A DNA stretch of 64,000 bases from Flammeovirgaceae bacterium UBA2366 (GTDB lineage: Bacteria > Bacteroidota > Bacteroidia > Cytophagales > Cyclobacteriaceae), in contig DDTK01000011.1 of NCBI GenBank assembly GCA_002344065.1, forward strand, positions 1-64,000, written 5' to 3'. A program made the translations under genes and the position numbers. Below the pieces are notes generated by a model. The model searched no databases. It was not told the DNA's origin and worked only from the letters and a program-made list of their open reading frames with translations. This document shows positions 8,186-17,494 of the stretch, one piece after another. Every line of letters begins with the position of its first letter. Position 1 is the first letter of the stretch.

Positions 8186-8324
8186 CTTGCATCGACATCA
8201 CGGCTATAGTGTCTTTACATTGTATTAGCGTGGCATAACACTTTGGCGAACGCCAAATAGAGCAAATACAGAAAATAAAGATTAGAGCGGTGAGTCCAAC
8301 AAGTAATACAATCTTCTGGTTCAT
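8100..8324 (-). pseudogene. Short membrane-protein ORF running into the repeat
   Basis: A 74-codon frame starts with MNQK and a hydrophobic segment (about residues 5-24), then loses any protein-like character where it enters module C at 8185. The last third is encoded by the repeat itself. It is probably the 5' stub of a small membrane or exported protein cut by repeat insertion or deletion. It may also be a chance frame. Confidence 0.35.
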
Positions 8325-8378
8325 TTATAGTTGAGCTATGGAAGCACTAATTATTCATATGAATTATATCTATTTGAC

Positions 8379-8834
8379 TTACTCCAGCACAAAATCAAAA
8401 TTCTGCTTGCCTAATCGACCATTTCTTTTTCCTTCAATACTGGCAAACAGGTTGTTCTTGATTCTGCGGTAAGCAATGCGCTGCGGAAAATCGTGTGCCG
8501 GGTTTTCGGAAATAAATTCAGTGCCACGAACAAATGTTACCGTAAATGATATTGTCTGATTGTTGTTTTGCCCTTTAACGCGTGAGGAATAGACCCACTG
8601 CCCTTTACGATAGCTTAGCTCCAGTGTTTCCTGCAACGATGAATCGCCCGCTGCTTTTACAAAATAGTTTATCCCGTTTAGTGTGCTGTCATTAAGCTGA
8701 ATCCACCTCTCAACAATTGTACCTCTGTCTGTGGTTATCTTCCAAACACCCACTAACCAACTCATGGATGGAGCCTTCTGAGCATATACAACCGTGCTCA
8801 TGATAAACAGAATAAGTGTCATTCGAATTTTCAT
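8379..8834 (-). CDS. Exported DUF6265 protein
   Basis: The 151-aa protein has a signal peptide (residues 1-18, cleavage after VVYA). The mature part carries the DUF6265 hallmarks: WLVGVWK near the N-terminus, VERW, and the C-terminal ENPAHDFPQRIAY block. The fold is expected to be a lipocalin-like beta barrel. No enzymatic role is known to me. It lies 54 bp downstream of a serine hydrolase on the same strand and may share its transcript. Confidence 0.75.
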   Translation of the reverse strand: MKIRMTLILFIMSTVVYAQKAPSMSWLVGVWKITTDRGTIVERWIQLNDSTLNGINYFVKAAGDSSLQETLELSYRKGQWVYSSRVKGQNNNQTISFTVTFVRGTEFISENPAHDFPQRIAYRRIKNNLFASIEGKRNGRLGKQNFDFVLE

Positions 8835-8888
8835 AATAATTAATTGTTTTAAGCTTGATCAAATACTTTTTCTCAATTTCAGAAACTA

Positions 8889-9878
8889 TTACTCAACCAC
8901 ACTTATTATTTTATTCAAAAACTTCCCACCCATCCAGCTCATGTTTCGACTTGCAGGTGATAAATCACAGGATTGCCGCCTCACTAAAACAAGATCTAAT
9001 TCGGGGAATACAATGGTCATCTGACCAAGATCACCTGTGGCTGCAAAGTTCCAATATTTCGAATTCTTGTCGATCCACCATAAGTAACCGTAATAGGGAG
9101 CAAGAGCACCTGGTGTAGTGGATCCGGCAATCCATTTTTCAGATACTATCTGTTTGTTGCCAACCTTTCCCTTATTCAACATCAACTCTCCTATTTTCAT
9201 CGCACTTGTAGCAGTTGTTGTACATCCACCATAAACAAGAACATTTCCGGAGTCATCTTTGGCAAAGCTGGTGGAATCGATACCCAATGGTTTGAGCAAA
9301 TAATGTTGGAATGCTTCGTCTGCTTTTAAGCCTGTAACTTTTTCAATCAATATGCCCAGGGCTTGTGCCGATTCATTTGAATAGGCGAAGCGAATACCTG
9401 GTAATGTATCGGGCTTTAGTGTTAGCACAAATTGATTCATGTTTGATTGGGATAGCACGCCTGCTCCACCCAGTCTTTTGTATCCGGCTGTCATGGTGAG
9501 CAAATGCTTTACAGTTATTCTATTCCGGCAGGCAATCTCCCATTCGGGAATATACTGACAAACTAAATCATCAACCTGTTTAATTAACCCTTTGTCTACT
9601 AAAACTCCCACCAAAAGCCCTGTCCAGGATTTAACCATGGAGGCAGTACCCATGTAGGGCGTTTGACATTCTTCGATATTGTCCCGACCCTCGATTGATT
9701 TAAAATCGCTTCTTTTCCAATGCGTTACAATTTTGCCGTTGTGACTGATGAGTACTTCATCTGCCTTCGTACTGTCGCAATACTGGATAAGGTTTGCCAG
9801 ATTATTTGAATTAATACCTTGACCGAAAAGATCATACTGAACAATCAGAATGATTAAAATAAGTACATATTTATTCAT
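8889..9878 (-). CDS. Beta-lactamase-related serine hydrolase
   Basis: This 329-aa exported protein has a signal peptide ending near FGQ (about residue 20). It belongs to the class C beta-lactamase/DD-peptidase-like family. It has the SxxK nucleophile motif (SMVK, near residue 80), the YSN tyrosine motif after RFA, and a C-terminal TGDLGQ segment in place of the KTG/HxG triad element. Family members hydrolyse peptides, esters or beta-lactams, and the substrate here cannot be assigned. It lies between a VOC protein and a DUF6265 protein on the same strand. Confidence 0.85.
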   Translation of the reverse strand: MNKYVLILIILIVQYDLFGQGINSNNLANLIQYCDSTKADEVLISHNGKIVTHWKRSDFKSIEGRDNIEECQTPYMGTASMVKSWTGLLVGVLVDKGLIKQVDDLVCQYIPEWEIACRNRITVKHLLTMTAGYKRLGGAGVLSQSNMNQFVLTLKPDTLPGIRFAYSNESAQALGILIEKVTGLKADEAFQHYLLKPLGIDSTSFAKDDSGNVLVYGGCTTTATSAMKIGELMLNKGKVGNKQIVSEKWIAGSTTPGALAPYYGYLWWIDKNSKYWNFAATGDLGQMTIVFPELDLVLVRRQSCDLSPASRNMSWMGGKFLNKIISVVE

Positions 9879-9894
9879 CGCTTAAAGTACGGGC

Positions 9895-10263
9895 TTATTT
9901 TTCTGAGTGTAATCCGATTCTATTTCCTTCCGTGTCTATAAAATGAGCGATAAAACCGAAGTCGCCAATACTGGTTTTAGGAAACAGAAGTTTACCCCCT
10001 GCTGGTTCCACTTTAGTTGCCTCTATAGCCACATCTTGTGAACCAAAATAGATGACTGTTCCCCTGTTGCTTGGTGCATTGTCATTTGTTTTTACCAATG
10101 CTCCACCTACTTCTCCACTCTCCTGGTCTGCATTAAACATGTACATCGGTGCTTCGGGCATGTCTACAAAAGTAAACTCCGAACCAAGGACTGTCTGATA
10201 AAACGTTTTAGCGCGTTCAAGATCGGTTACATTTATTTCAAACCAGGTTAACTTGTTTTTCAT
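9895..10263 (-). CDS. VOC-family (glyoxalase-like) protein
   Basis: The 122-aa length fits one vicinal-oxygen-chelate module pair. The N-terminus (LTWFEINVTDLERAKTFYQTVLG) is the classic betaalphabetabetabeta start of VOC proteins, and the C-terminus has FIDTEGNRIGLHS. Glyoxalase/bleomycin-resistance relatives bind a metal at H/E positions, but the first-strand histidine is replaced by E here, so catalysis is uncertain. It lies 16 bp upstream of the serine hydrolase, so the two are probably co-transcribed. Confidence 0.85.
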   Translation of the reverse strand: MKNKLTWFEINVTDLERAKTFYQTVLGSEFTFVDMPEAPMYMFNADQESGEVGGALVKTNDNAPSNRGTVIYFGSQDVAIEATKVEPAGGKLLFPKTSIGDFGFIAHFIDTEGNRIGLHSEK

Positions 10264-10412
10264 AGTTTATGATTTTGAGGTTACTAGTGTTTAATTATTC
10301 CATTTAAGAAAGAGAAATCAATTTCCAATTAATCTATGGATGTTCTTTTAATTCTGAAGTCTGCTGCTTTCGACTGGGTTTGGACATTTTTTAGGGGAAA
10401 TCCAATTTCATT

Positions 10413-10970
10413 TTATTGACAATGACCGGCAATAACTTCAACACCCTTACTCGTCCACCTATCACCATAGATGGACTCATAACAAATATTCATACTAAAA
10501 TCATGCTTACGCATCTCGCCAAATACTTGAGCGGCCCATTTTGCATCGTTTACTTGAAACAACCGGATGGATTTACCTGCCGGCAACACCCGGTTTTGCA
10601 CAGTGGATGTGAAATGTGGGAAATAGGAAGTACCTAACAACTGAACAAGTAAGGATTCGATATCACTAAAGTTCTTATCATCTATCGCTAAGTCCACATT
10701 TCTGATGATAGCAGGACCAATTCCATTATTCGAAATTTCAATGTAATAAGTCTCTTCATTAAAACTTGGCAACCACTCCAGGTAAGGCCACGCAGAAGCA
10801 TGTTGCTGCTCTTGCATGATACGTGCCTGATACATGTAAACCGATACCGTGATGATGTTGATGACAACCGCCATGATACCAATCCATAGGCCCATGTCTC
10901 TGTATGGTGGTTTGCTTACTACTATTTTGGTTTCGGGTTCCATATATAAGATCAAATTTTTATCTGTCAC
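10413..10970 (-). CDS. Hypothetical single-pass membrane protein
   Basis: The 185-aa protein has a short cytoplasmic N-terminus, one transmembrane helix (about 26-46, WIGIMAVVINIITVSVYMY) and an extracytoplasmic part of about 130 residues. That part has WPYLEW and a NNGIGPAIIRNV block reminiscent of small beta-sandwich domains. Its start overlaps the stop of the upstream PD40 gene by 4 bp (ATGA), supporting the start and translational coupling. I do not recognise the family. Confidence 0.65.
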   Translation of the reverse strand: MTDKNLILYMEPETKIVVSKPPYRDMGLWIGIMAVVINIITVSVYMYQARIMQEQQHASAWPYLEWLPSFNEETYYIEISNNGIGPAIIRNVDLAIDDKNFSDIESLLVQLLGTSYFPHFTSTVQNRVLPAGKSIRLFQVNDAKWAAQVFGEMRKHDFSMNICYESIYGDRWTSKGVEVIAGHCQ

Positions 10971-11929
10971 TTTGTTTTTCGAATGCCCTCAAAATCAATC
11001 CAATAAATATTGCCCTGATTATTTAGTGTGTTCCCCCACAGACTTTGAATAGTTGAGTAGGTTGCGTTAGATGGAAATGATTTCACCGGATTGTAGCGTG
11101 TACTTGTAATGAACAGCTTCTTTCCGTCAGGACTTACATAGGGACAATAATCCAAGTATCTGGAGTTTATTTCAGTCAGACAGCGCGCCTGTGTCCATTT
11201 TCCGCTAGCATCTTTCTCGCTTATGTAGAGATCTCCGCCACCGGCATCGTCTCTACGACCATAACAGGTAAATAAAATGTAATCTTCATCAGGGCTGATA
11301 AACGCATTGAACTCATCTACTTTTGAATTTACTGCAGAATCAAGTGCTTGCGGCACCTGGAATTTCCCGTCTTTCCATTCGGCACGATAAATATCTTCAC
11401 GGCCCATTCCCTGCCCTTTGTAGCTCGCGGTGAAATACAAGTGACCGGTTTTAGTAAGTGATGGATAAAATTCATCCGAAGGAGTATTGACAGGCGCACC
11501 GAGGTTAACCGGTGTGCCCCAACCACTTCCTTCGCGCGTCACTTTCCAGATGTCAAAATCTTTCGGTGTAGTTCCTTCCTGCGGTCTGTTGGAAGCGAAG
11601 TAAAGCGTTTTGCCATCGCTGCTAAAGGCTGGTTCCAGGTCGTTGTAGGTTCCGGCAAAGGAAACCACTTCAGGTTTTGACCACTCCCCTTCTTTTAATA
11701 GCTTACAATAAACAATGGTTTGAATATCGCTACGGGGTGATGTGATGGTGAAATAAATTTCTTTGCCATCTGGCGAAAGCGCAAAGTCGCGTTCGTTGAT
11801 GTGTGTGGAGATAAAACCCTCACCTAAAATTGACAATTGTTTGGGGGCATTCTCCAGGTTAATTTTATTCACTTGACCCATTACAAGGTTTGAGTAGAGA
11901 AAGAGGAGTACGAATAATTTTTTCAACAT
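10967..11929 (-). CDS. Exported PD40/TolB-like beta-propeller protein
   Basis: About 320 aa from ATG 11929; an upstream TTG would add seven unlikely residues. A signal peptide (LLFLYSNLVMGQ) precedes WD40-like PD40 repeats. The repeats show as ALSPDGKEIYFT, AFSSDGKTLYFASNRP, SLTKTGHLYFTAS, FISPDEDYILFTC and YVSPDGKKLFITSTR. Such propellers bind proteins or ligands in the periplasm, and in Bacteroidota are often linked to OmpA-like proteins. It is coupled to the downstream membrane protein by a 4-bp overlap and lies 24 bp after a DUF6090-like gene. Confidence 0.8.
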   Translation of the reverse strand: MLKKLFVLLFLYSNLVMGQVNKINLENAPKQLSILGEGFISTHINERDFALSPDGKEIYFTITSPRSDIQTIVYCKLLKEGEWSKPEVVSFAGTYNDLEPAFSSDGKTLYFASNRPQEGTTPKDFDIWKVTREGSGWGTPVNLGAPVNTPSDEFYPSLTKTGHLYFTASYKGQGMGREDIYRAEWKDGKFQVPQALDSAVNSKVDEFNAFISPDEDYILFTCYGRRDDAGGGDLYISEKDASGKWTQARCLTEINSRYLDYCPYVSPDGKKLFITSTRYNPVKSFPSNATYSTIQSLWGNTLNNQGNIYWIDFEGIRKTK

Positions 11930-11953
11930 GGCTAGTGATTGCAACTGCAACAG

Positions 11954-12589
11954 TTAAGAATCCAATAGGGCATTATTCATCATGGTTAATATTTTCGAAG
12001 CAATATTATGGGCAGTCTGCAGCGATTTTGCACGATTGCGTGAAAAGCCAATGAAACGGTCAAATAGGAATAGATTGGCTTGATTGATTTGTGGATTGCC
12101 TTCCGCATCGGGTCGATACTCCAGTGCCAGTCGTGTCATGTACACTTCCGCTTCTTCTAACATTTTGATATGTTTATAAAGCAGCAGCAGTTGTTCATAC
12201 AACTGAAAATCTATTACATCACTATTTCGGGCATTAATAGCATATTCGATTACTGAATAATTATACTGGGGCTGCAGATAATAGTAGTAGTTAAAGTCGG
12301 AAAGCTGACCGAGGTTATGCAGACTGTCCCATGTTTTGGTCATCTTAAATTGGTAAGTGGCCATCGATGGAAAGTACTCGGTCATTTCGTTTAATTCACC
12401 TTGTAAGCTTATCAGTACTTTCTTTCGCTCCTCCTTCTCTTTTTTAACAGCACTCCAGTTGCTCAATAAAAAACCGACTGTTACTCCGGTAATTACGATA
12501 GCCAAATCCAAAAATGGTTTACCGTACTTTTTGAGAGAATTGAACTGAAATTTCATTAGCAGACCAGTAAGTTGAGTAAAACTGATCAT
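11954..12589 (-). CDS. DUF6090-like membrane protein
   Basis: The 211-aa protein has one strong transmembrane segment near residues 27-45 (LDLAIVITGVTVGFLLSNW), followed by a charged KKEKEERKK stretch and a helical extracytoplasmic region. The segment GVTVGFLLSNW matches the GIxIxxxINNW signature of DUF6090 proteins, common in Cytophagales/Flavobacteriia near sensor systems. It is divergent from a LytS-type kinase, and the true start could be the internal Met at 12556. Its function is unknown. Confidence 0.6.
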   Translation of the reverse strand: MISFTQLTGLLMKFQFNSLKKYGKPFLDLAIVITGVTVGFLLSNWSAVKKEKEERKKVLISLQGELNEMTEYFPSMATYQFKMTKTWDSLHNLGQLSDFNYYYYLQPQYNYSVIEYAINARNSDVIDFQLYEQLLLLYKHIKMLEEAEVYMTRLALEYRPDAEGNPQINQANLFLFDRFIGFSRNRAKSLQTAHNIASKILTMMNNALLDS

Positions 12590-12723
12590 TAAAGTTCAAT
12601 CCCATAACGGTCATCAACCGAATGTTTTACTTTGTCAACAGAAACACATGCTGCGTCAACCAAATTTGCGCGCCAGATTGCTGGTCATCTGAGGAATTGC
12701 CTACCTTGGTCTTATTATTCGCT

Positions 12724-13773
12724 ATGCCAAGGGTACTGCTTCACATTCTATTTTGGTTTACTTATGTGCTGGCACTTACCTACCTTAACGTTACCTATGA
12801 TGTAACGAGTTTTGAATTGCTGCCGGAGGGCGCCTTAACAATTTTCTACCAGCAGTTTACAGTTCAGTTGATTTTGCTTATCGTCAAGGTGCCGTTTGCT
12901 TATGCTTCCCTGTTTCTATTGGATCGATATCTCAGCCAAAAAATCAGACTGGTAATAGTAATTGGGGTACTTGCCGTGCTGCTGGCGTTAGGTGCAATAG
13001 CGATGAGCCTGCTCAACCATCAATTGATTTTACCCTATCTGCATAATATTACATACAACGAGTATTCAGTATTTTCAACCGGAAGTCTTATCTATCACGG
13101 ACTTGCACTTGCTTTTGTTACCGGGATGGCTGCAACCTTAAAACTGATGCGTTGGCGACACCGGACTCAAGTGCAGGTCGCGAAACTCCAACAAGAAAAG
13201 ACCGATGCAGAGCTGAAATACTTGAAAGGTCAAATTAACCCTCATTTCCTTTTTAACACCTTGAATAACATTTACTCACTGGCGCGTAAAGGATCTGAAG
13301 CAACCGCAGACTCGGTCTTGAAGCTTTCTAAACTTATGCGGTTCATGCTTTTTGAAGCCGGCCAATCGCGCATAATGTTGAAAAATGAAATTGTATTAAT
13401 TGAGGATTATATTGAATTGGAACGACTTCGCTATACTGATCGTCTTCGCATTGAATTTAACTGCGAATTGGATAACCCCGATCAGGAAATCGCCCCACTC
13501 CTGCTTATACATTTTGTGGAAAATGCTTTTAAGCATGGTGTGAGCGAAACACATAATGCTTCATTTATTAACATTGATGTTAAACTGCTCCAAAATTTAC
13601 TGAACGTCACGATTGTCAATTCTGTGCCACCTGTTTCCGGTAAAACGACCAGTGCCAACATAGGAATGGAAAATGTGACCCGACAGTTGGAATTACTTTA
13701 CCCCAGGCATCAATTGGAGGTAGAACATAATGTTGATACCTTTCGTGTAACACTTACCATTCCCTTGTCCTGA
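12724..13773 (+). CDS. LytS/YpdA-type sensor histidine kinase
   Basis: The start was chosen at ATG 12724, because upstream codons encode a cysteine-rich stretch unlike the family. The 349-aa protein has four transmembrane helices (about residues 5-135), a short coiled coil, then the His_kinase domain with QINPHFLFNTLNN (phospho-acceptor H174). The HATPase follows, with FVENAFKHG and a degenerate IGMENV G-box. It pairs with the LytTR regulator that starts 4 bp downstream. The input signal is unknown. Confidence 0.9.
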   Translation: MPRVLLHILFWFTYVLALTYLNVTYDVTSFELLPEGALTIFYQQFTVQLILLIVKVPFAYASLFLLDRYLSQKIRLVIVIGVLAVLLALGAIAMSLLNHQLILPYLHNITYNEYSVFSTGSLIYHGLALAFVTGMAATLKLMRWRHRTQVQVAKLQQEKTDAELKYLKGQINPHFLFNTLNNIYSLARKGSEATADSVLKLSKLMRFMLFEAGQSRIMLKNEIVLIEDYIELERLRYTDRLRIEFNCELDNPDQEIAPLLLIHFVENAFKHGVSETHNASFINIDVKLLQNLLNVTIVNSVPPVSGKTTSANIGMENVTRQLELLYPRHQLEVEHNVDTFRVTLTIPLS

Positions 13774-13777
13774 ATGT

Positions 13778-14464
13778 ATGCTTACCTGTTTAATCGTTGA
13801 AGATGAACCCCTGGCAGCAGATGTCATTCAAGATTACATCAGCCAGGTTCCGTTCCTCACCCTGGCGGGCAGATGCCCGGATGCGTTAACAGCACTTGAC
13901 TTCCTGCGGAACAACCATGTGGATGTTGTGTTTCTCGACATTCACTTGCCCGGTTTAAAAGGTCTTGATTTTTTAAAGACGCTGAAGAATCCACCCGCTG
14001 TCATTTTAACAACTGCTTATCACCAGTATGCGGTGGAAAGTTATGAGCTAAACGTAGTTGACTATTTATTAAAGCCTATCGACTTTAAACGCTTTTTGGA
14101 AGCTGTTAACAAACTAACGGAACCCAAACAAGCCCTTGGTAAGGTAATCAGCATACATGCGGATCGGAAAACGATACTTATTCCACTCGAAGAAATTCTG
14201 TTCATTGAAAGCCAGAAGGAATACATTCGAATACAAACACTGACCGGCATATACACAACTAAATATTCGCTCACAAAATTTGAGGAAGATCTGGGCACTG
14301 CCAACTTCATGCGTGTACACCGTTCCTTCATTGTCGGCTTACGTTACATTAAAGCATTTAATACACAGGAGATAGATGTTCCGGGCAAGTCAATCCCAAT
14401 TGGAATAAACTATCAGAAGCAGGTTTTAGAACAGCTTAATCGGGGTATTTCTCCAACATATTAG
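13778..14464 (+). CDS. LytTR-family response regulator
   Basis: The 228-aa protein has a receiver domain (1-120) with acidic pair E8-D9, phospho-acceptor D54 in FLDIHLPG and KP near residue 100. The LytTR DNA-binding domain (about 130-226) has ILFIESQKEYIRIQT, then FMRVHRSFIV. It forms a two-component system with the kinase 4 bp upstream. LytTR regulators bind paired direct repeats; I did not find an obvious target in this window. A diverged mosaic repeat copy follows the gene. Confidence 0.93.
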   Translation: MLTCLIVEDEPLAADVIQDYISQVPFLTLAGRCPDALTALDFLRNNHVDVVFLDIHLPGLKGLDFLKTLKNPPAVILTTAYHQYAVESYELNVVDYLLKPIDFKRFLEAVNKLTEPKQALGKVISIHADRKTILIPLEEILFIESQKEYIRIQTLTGIYTTKYSLTKFEEDLGTANFMRVHRSFIVGLRYIKAFNTQEIDVPGKSIPIGINYQKQVLEQLNRGISPTY

Positions 14465-14509
14465 AACACCAGAGCGTACTCTCTTTTGAATTTCTATCAG
14501 CCTTGCCGG

Positions 14510-14652
14510 CATCAACACACATTGTCCGGCCGCGCATCCCTCCCACTTCCAAAGCCCGCCAATAAGTGCCGATGCCCAGCCCGGTGTGAAGAAAAAAATT
14601 GAGTGTTGAAAGATACACGCTTAAAACTTTCGATAAGATTGATTTAGGCTTC
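14510..14652 (+). repeat. Mosaic repeat copy, diverged module A
   Basis: It starts with the conserved CATCAACACACATTGTC edge and keeps the CCTCCCACTTCCAAAGCC core, then decays. The A/T-run region is partly retained and modules B and C are absent. It lies just downstream of the LytTR gene. Confidence 0.7.
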
Positions 14653-14781
14653 CGCGAAAACAGCATTATAGCATTGCATATCGAAAAATAAATTAAATTG
14701 TGCAAGATCGCCAATATTTTCAATGAAGGACAACCAGGATCTGCTTATTCCTGCTGAGAGAGACACTACTATCATTAAAAT

Positions 14782-14870
14782 CCAGCACCATTACCCATTG
14801 TGCAGACCACACATCTCACCCACTCCCAAAGCTTGTAAAATGTTTCATCCCACTGTTTGCGGTAGAGTGT
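14782..14870 (+). repeat. Mosaic repeat fragment, module A second subtype
   Basis: This short decayed copy has the left edge ACCCATTGTGCAG and the subtype-2 core CCAAAGCTTG followed by ATGTTTCATCCC. The same subtype occurs at 17.0, 32.0 and 33.4 kb. Confidence 0.6.
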
Positions 14871-14918
14871 TGGTTCCTAAAGTTTCCGATAGTTTGTTAA
14901 ATGTATTTTCTTTGGAAA

Positions 14919-16994
14919 ATGAAAGTGAACTCACAGAAAGGCCTGTTAATAGTATTGGTTTGTGCATTTGTCTGTTTTAATTGTTTAGGCCAATTTGCAT
15001 GGTTTAAATCTTATGAAGGAGCCGATTATACCAGCCTTGCGGCATCTTCATTCGATAAACAATCAAATTCCGTTTTATCTGTTGGAAATTTTTCGAATGG
15101 AATTACCCTGTCAGGGCAGACGATTTCAGGATTTGGAAGTTTTATAGTCAAACACTCCCTTGAAGGTGATGTTATCTGGCATAAAGTAATCCGGTATTCC
15201 GAACCCTCCTTTTACCACCTGGGCTATGTAAAAACCGATGGCCAGGGTAATATTTATGTGGTGACGCAATCCCCCCAGTGGACAAGAATTGATGATACTA
15301 CTATCACCTTCGATGGGCAACCAAACAGTTTATTGGTAAAATTCAATGCCCAGGGCGACTTGATGTGGGTAAAGAAATTTCGCCATGTACAAGAACTTTT
15401 CAGGATGGATGTGAATGCATCCGGTCACGTAGCCATAACGGGCCACTTTTTCAACTCCATTACTATCGATCACATTACATTACATGCACCTTTCAGTACT
15501 TTTGTCACACTTTTTAATTCAGACGGTGACCTGCTTTGGGCCAATGGATTAAGTTCAGCCAATGCATTTACCAACTGGCCCGTAGCCTTGGCGCTTGACG
15601 AAGAAAGTAACTTTTACTTTTGCGGTCGTTACACGGGTCCCCTAGAGGTTGGTTCGGTTCAGTTAGCCAATCAGGGTTCAGCTAACTACAATCTTTTTTA
15701 TGCAAAATTCAACAGCCATGGAAATGTTGAGTGGGTGACCCAAGGCCAGCGAAAAATTCCCTCCATATATGAACCTCCTGCTCCACCAGGTGGTATGCTC
15801 ACAGAAATTGGTGATATGGTTGTCGATACACAAGGCAACCTATTTATGTGTGGTGTTTTCTATAACGAACTAAGTGTGGACGGTAAAACAGTTACTTCAG
15901 CTATGGAAGAAACCCTGATGCATAATCTTTTTACAATCCGGCTCAATTCCCAGGGAGATGTTGATTGGCTGGTGCCCGATTTACTGGAGTCTAATGGGTA
16001 TGCCATGACTGCTGAAAATATTGCACTACACAACAACACCGTAATCATGTCAGGTATTTACCAATATGAACCATATTTCAGAACGCTGTCAAAAGCTGGT
16101 CTGATTATAAGGGAACGCACAACCCTACCTTTGATTGGCGATATTGGCAATGGAATGACAATTGATAACAATGGAGATGTTTATTTAAGTGGAAGGTATC
16201 GTGAAAGTTTTTCTTCAGAAAACAAATTCAAGGGATATTTGCTTAAAGTGGGATGGACAGCCAGTATTGTGGATGCTCCGGATTTGGTATGTAGTAACGG
16301 CATACTGCATGCTGTTGCTTCAAGTAACGATACGGCTTTGCATTATGAGTGGGAAATCACCTATAACGGCACAAGTAAAAAATTCATTACCACGAACTCC
16401 CATGAATTACAAATTGCTACTGCCCAATTTATGCCTACCACCCACCTTTCAATACGCGTTAGGATTCTTACATCCGAAGGTTTAAGTGGTTACTCCACAA
16501 CCAGAATAATTGAAGTTATTCAACCAAACAATAACATTCCAGTCATTAAGAGGCGAATCTGTAATGAATTAACTGCAACAGGTGGATCGTTTTTTAAATG
16601 GTACCTTAACGATGAAATAATGGGTCAGTACAGCCCGGGAACCGGATCCATTATTGCCACCGTTCCCGGAAATTATTATGTTATTCAGGAGCATGCTTGT
16701 GGCAACGAAAAAAGTAATGTCATTGCTTTTGAACCCTTTGATGTGAATTCACTATTTGTTCCCAATATCATTACGCCTAATGGCGATGCCATTAATGAAA
16801 ATTTTATTCTTGATCAACAACTTACAAGCGCTGCATTGGTGATCTCATCGCGTTGGGGAAATGTAGTTTATCGTACTGACGAATATCAAAATGATTGGTC
16901 CGGTGAACAGGTAGCAAATGGTGTTTACTACTACGTCATTACTCATCAGTGCCTTCAAAAGCCCTTGAAAGGAACGCTTACGGTTATTCGATAG
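14919..16994 (+). CDS. Secreted propeller protein with T9SS type B (CHU_C) sorting domain
   Basis: About 691 aa from ATG 14919, chosen because a signal peptide (ending near CLGQ) follows directly. Residues about 30-470 contain beta-propeller-like SBBP units with recurrent GDLMWVK, GDLLWAN, GNVEWVTQ and GDVDWLV patterns. A PKD/Ig-like segment follows. The end (about 610-691: VPNIITPNGDAINENF, then NDWSGEQVANGVYYY) is the gliding-motility-associated CHU_C domain. That domain directs export through the type IX system and cell-surface attachment. The gene is flanked on both sides by mosaic repeats. Confidence 0.85.
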   Translation: MKVNSQKGLLIVLVCAFVCFNCLGQFAWFKSYEGADYTSLAASSFDKQSNSVLSVGNFSNGITLSGQTISGFGSFIVKHSLEGDVIWHKVIRYSEPSFYHLGYVKTDGQGNIYVVTQSPQWTRIDDTTITFDGQPNSLLVKFNAQGDLMWVKKFRHVQELFRMDVNASGHVAITGHFFNSITIDHITLHAPFSTFVTLFNSDGDLLWANGLSSANAFTNWPVALALDEESNFYFCGRYTGPLEVGSVQLANQGSANYNLFYAKFNSHGNVEWVTQGQRKIPSIYEPPAPPGGMLTEIGDMVVDTQGNLFMCGVFYNELSVDGKTVTSAMEETLMHNLFTIRLNSQGDVDWLVPDLLESNGYAMTAENIALHNNTVIMSGIYQYEPYFRTLSKAGLIIRERTTLPLIGDIGNGMTIDNNGDVYLSGRYRESFSSENKFKGYLLKVGWTASIVDAPDLVCSNGILHAVASSNDTALHYEWEITYNGTSKKFITTNSHELQIATAQFMPTTHLSIRVRILTSEGLSGYSTTRIIEVIQPNNNIPVIKRRICNELTATGGSFFKWYLNDEIMGQYSPGTGSIIATVPGNYYVIQEHACGNEKSNVIAFEPFDVNSLFVPNIITPNGDAINENFILDQQLTSAALVISSRWGNVVYRTDEYQNDWSGEQVANGVYYYVITHQCLQKPLKGTLTVIR

Positions 16995-17018
16995 AGTGTA
17001 TGGAGCCGAGATTATGTT

Positions 17019-17330
17019 AGCAACACACATTGTCAAACCGCGCATCCCTCCCACTTCTAAGCTTGCCAAATGTTTCATCCCGATTTTTCTGGAGAGTGTC
17101 GCTGCCCCGGCTCGTTGCGAATGATGAAGATTGAGTTATTGAAAGCCAACGCTAAAAAAAACCTTTTTATGAAGATCGGGTTAGGTCCGGATACCAAAGC
17201 CCGTCCGACTGGCGTCAGCCAGGCGATCCGGGCCTCAGTATCAAGGCCCAAAAATGCTTCCACGCACATTCCATCGCGCTCACCCGCCTTTGGGCCAGGC
17301 CAGCACGCTGGCGTTATTTAACATAATCTA
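17019..17330 (+). repeat. Mosaic repeat copy, modules A+D
   Basis: A subtype-2 module A (17019-17205) leads into a GC-rich CCGACTGGCGTCAGCC link. Module D follows, with GGCCCAAA and TTTGGGCC arms as at 540-622, ending in TTAACATAAT. It begins 25 bp after the stop of the CHU_C gene. A second palindromic element has inserted at its right end. Confidence 0.8.
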
Positions 17331-17333
17331 TTA

Positions 17334-17488
17334 TGAGTATCCGTTAAGAGTCCTAAAGTATTAAGTTGACGTCATAGCGAGGGAGGTACGACCGAAGCAA
17401 TCTCGTTTTCTACGTTAAAATTGGGATTGCTTCTCCGCCTGTGGCGGATCGCAATGACGCCAATTTTAGGATTTGAAGCGGATACTCA
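17334..17488. mobile_element. MITE-like inverted-repeat element with 12-bp direct repeats
   Basis: A 155-bp fold-back element has termini TGAGTATCCG and CGGATACTCA. Internal arms carry GACGTCATAGCGAGG/GCAATCTC facing GGGATTGC/CGCAATGACG. It is bracketed by ACATAATCTATT at 17321-17332 and again at 17488-17499, consistent with a target-site duplication (overlap of one base with the terminal A, two extra bases on the left). The internal sequence resembles the widely dispersed GTCATTGCGAG palindromes. It encodes no protein. Confidence 0.65.
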
Positions 17489-17494
17489 CATAAT

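Noticed and set aside
12622..12723. N-terminal extension of the LytS-type kinase
   Set aside because: The extra 34 residues are cysteine-rich and soluble, unlike the family, which begins with a membrane helix as it does at ATG 12724.
14723..14980. 85-codon frame before the CHU_C gene
   Set aside because: It crosses a mosaic repeat fragment and overlaps the true gene start in another frame.
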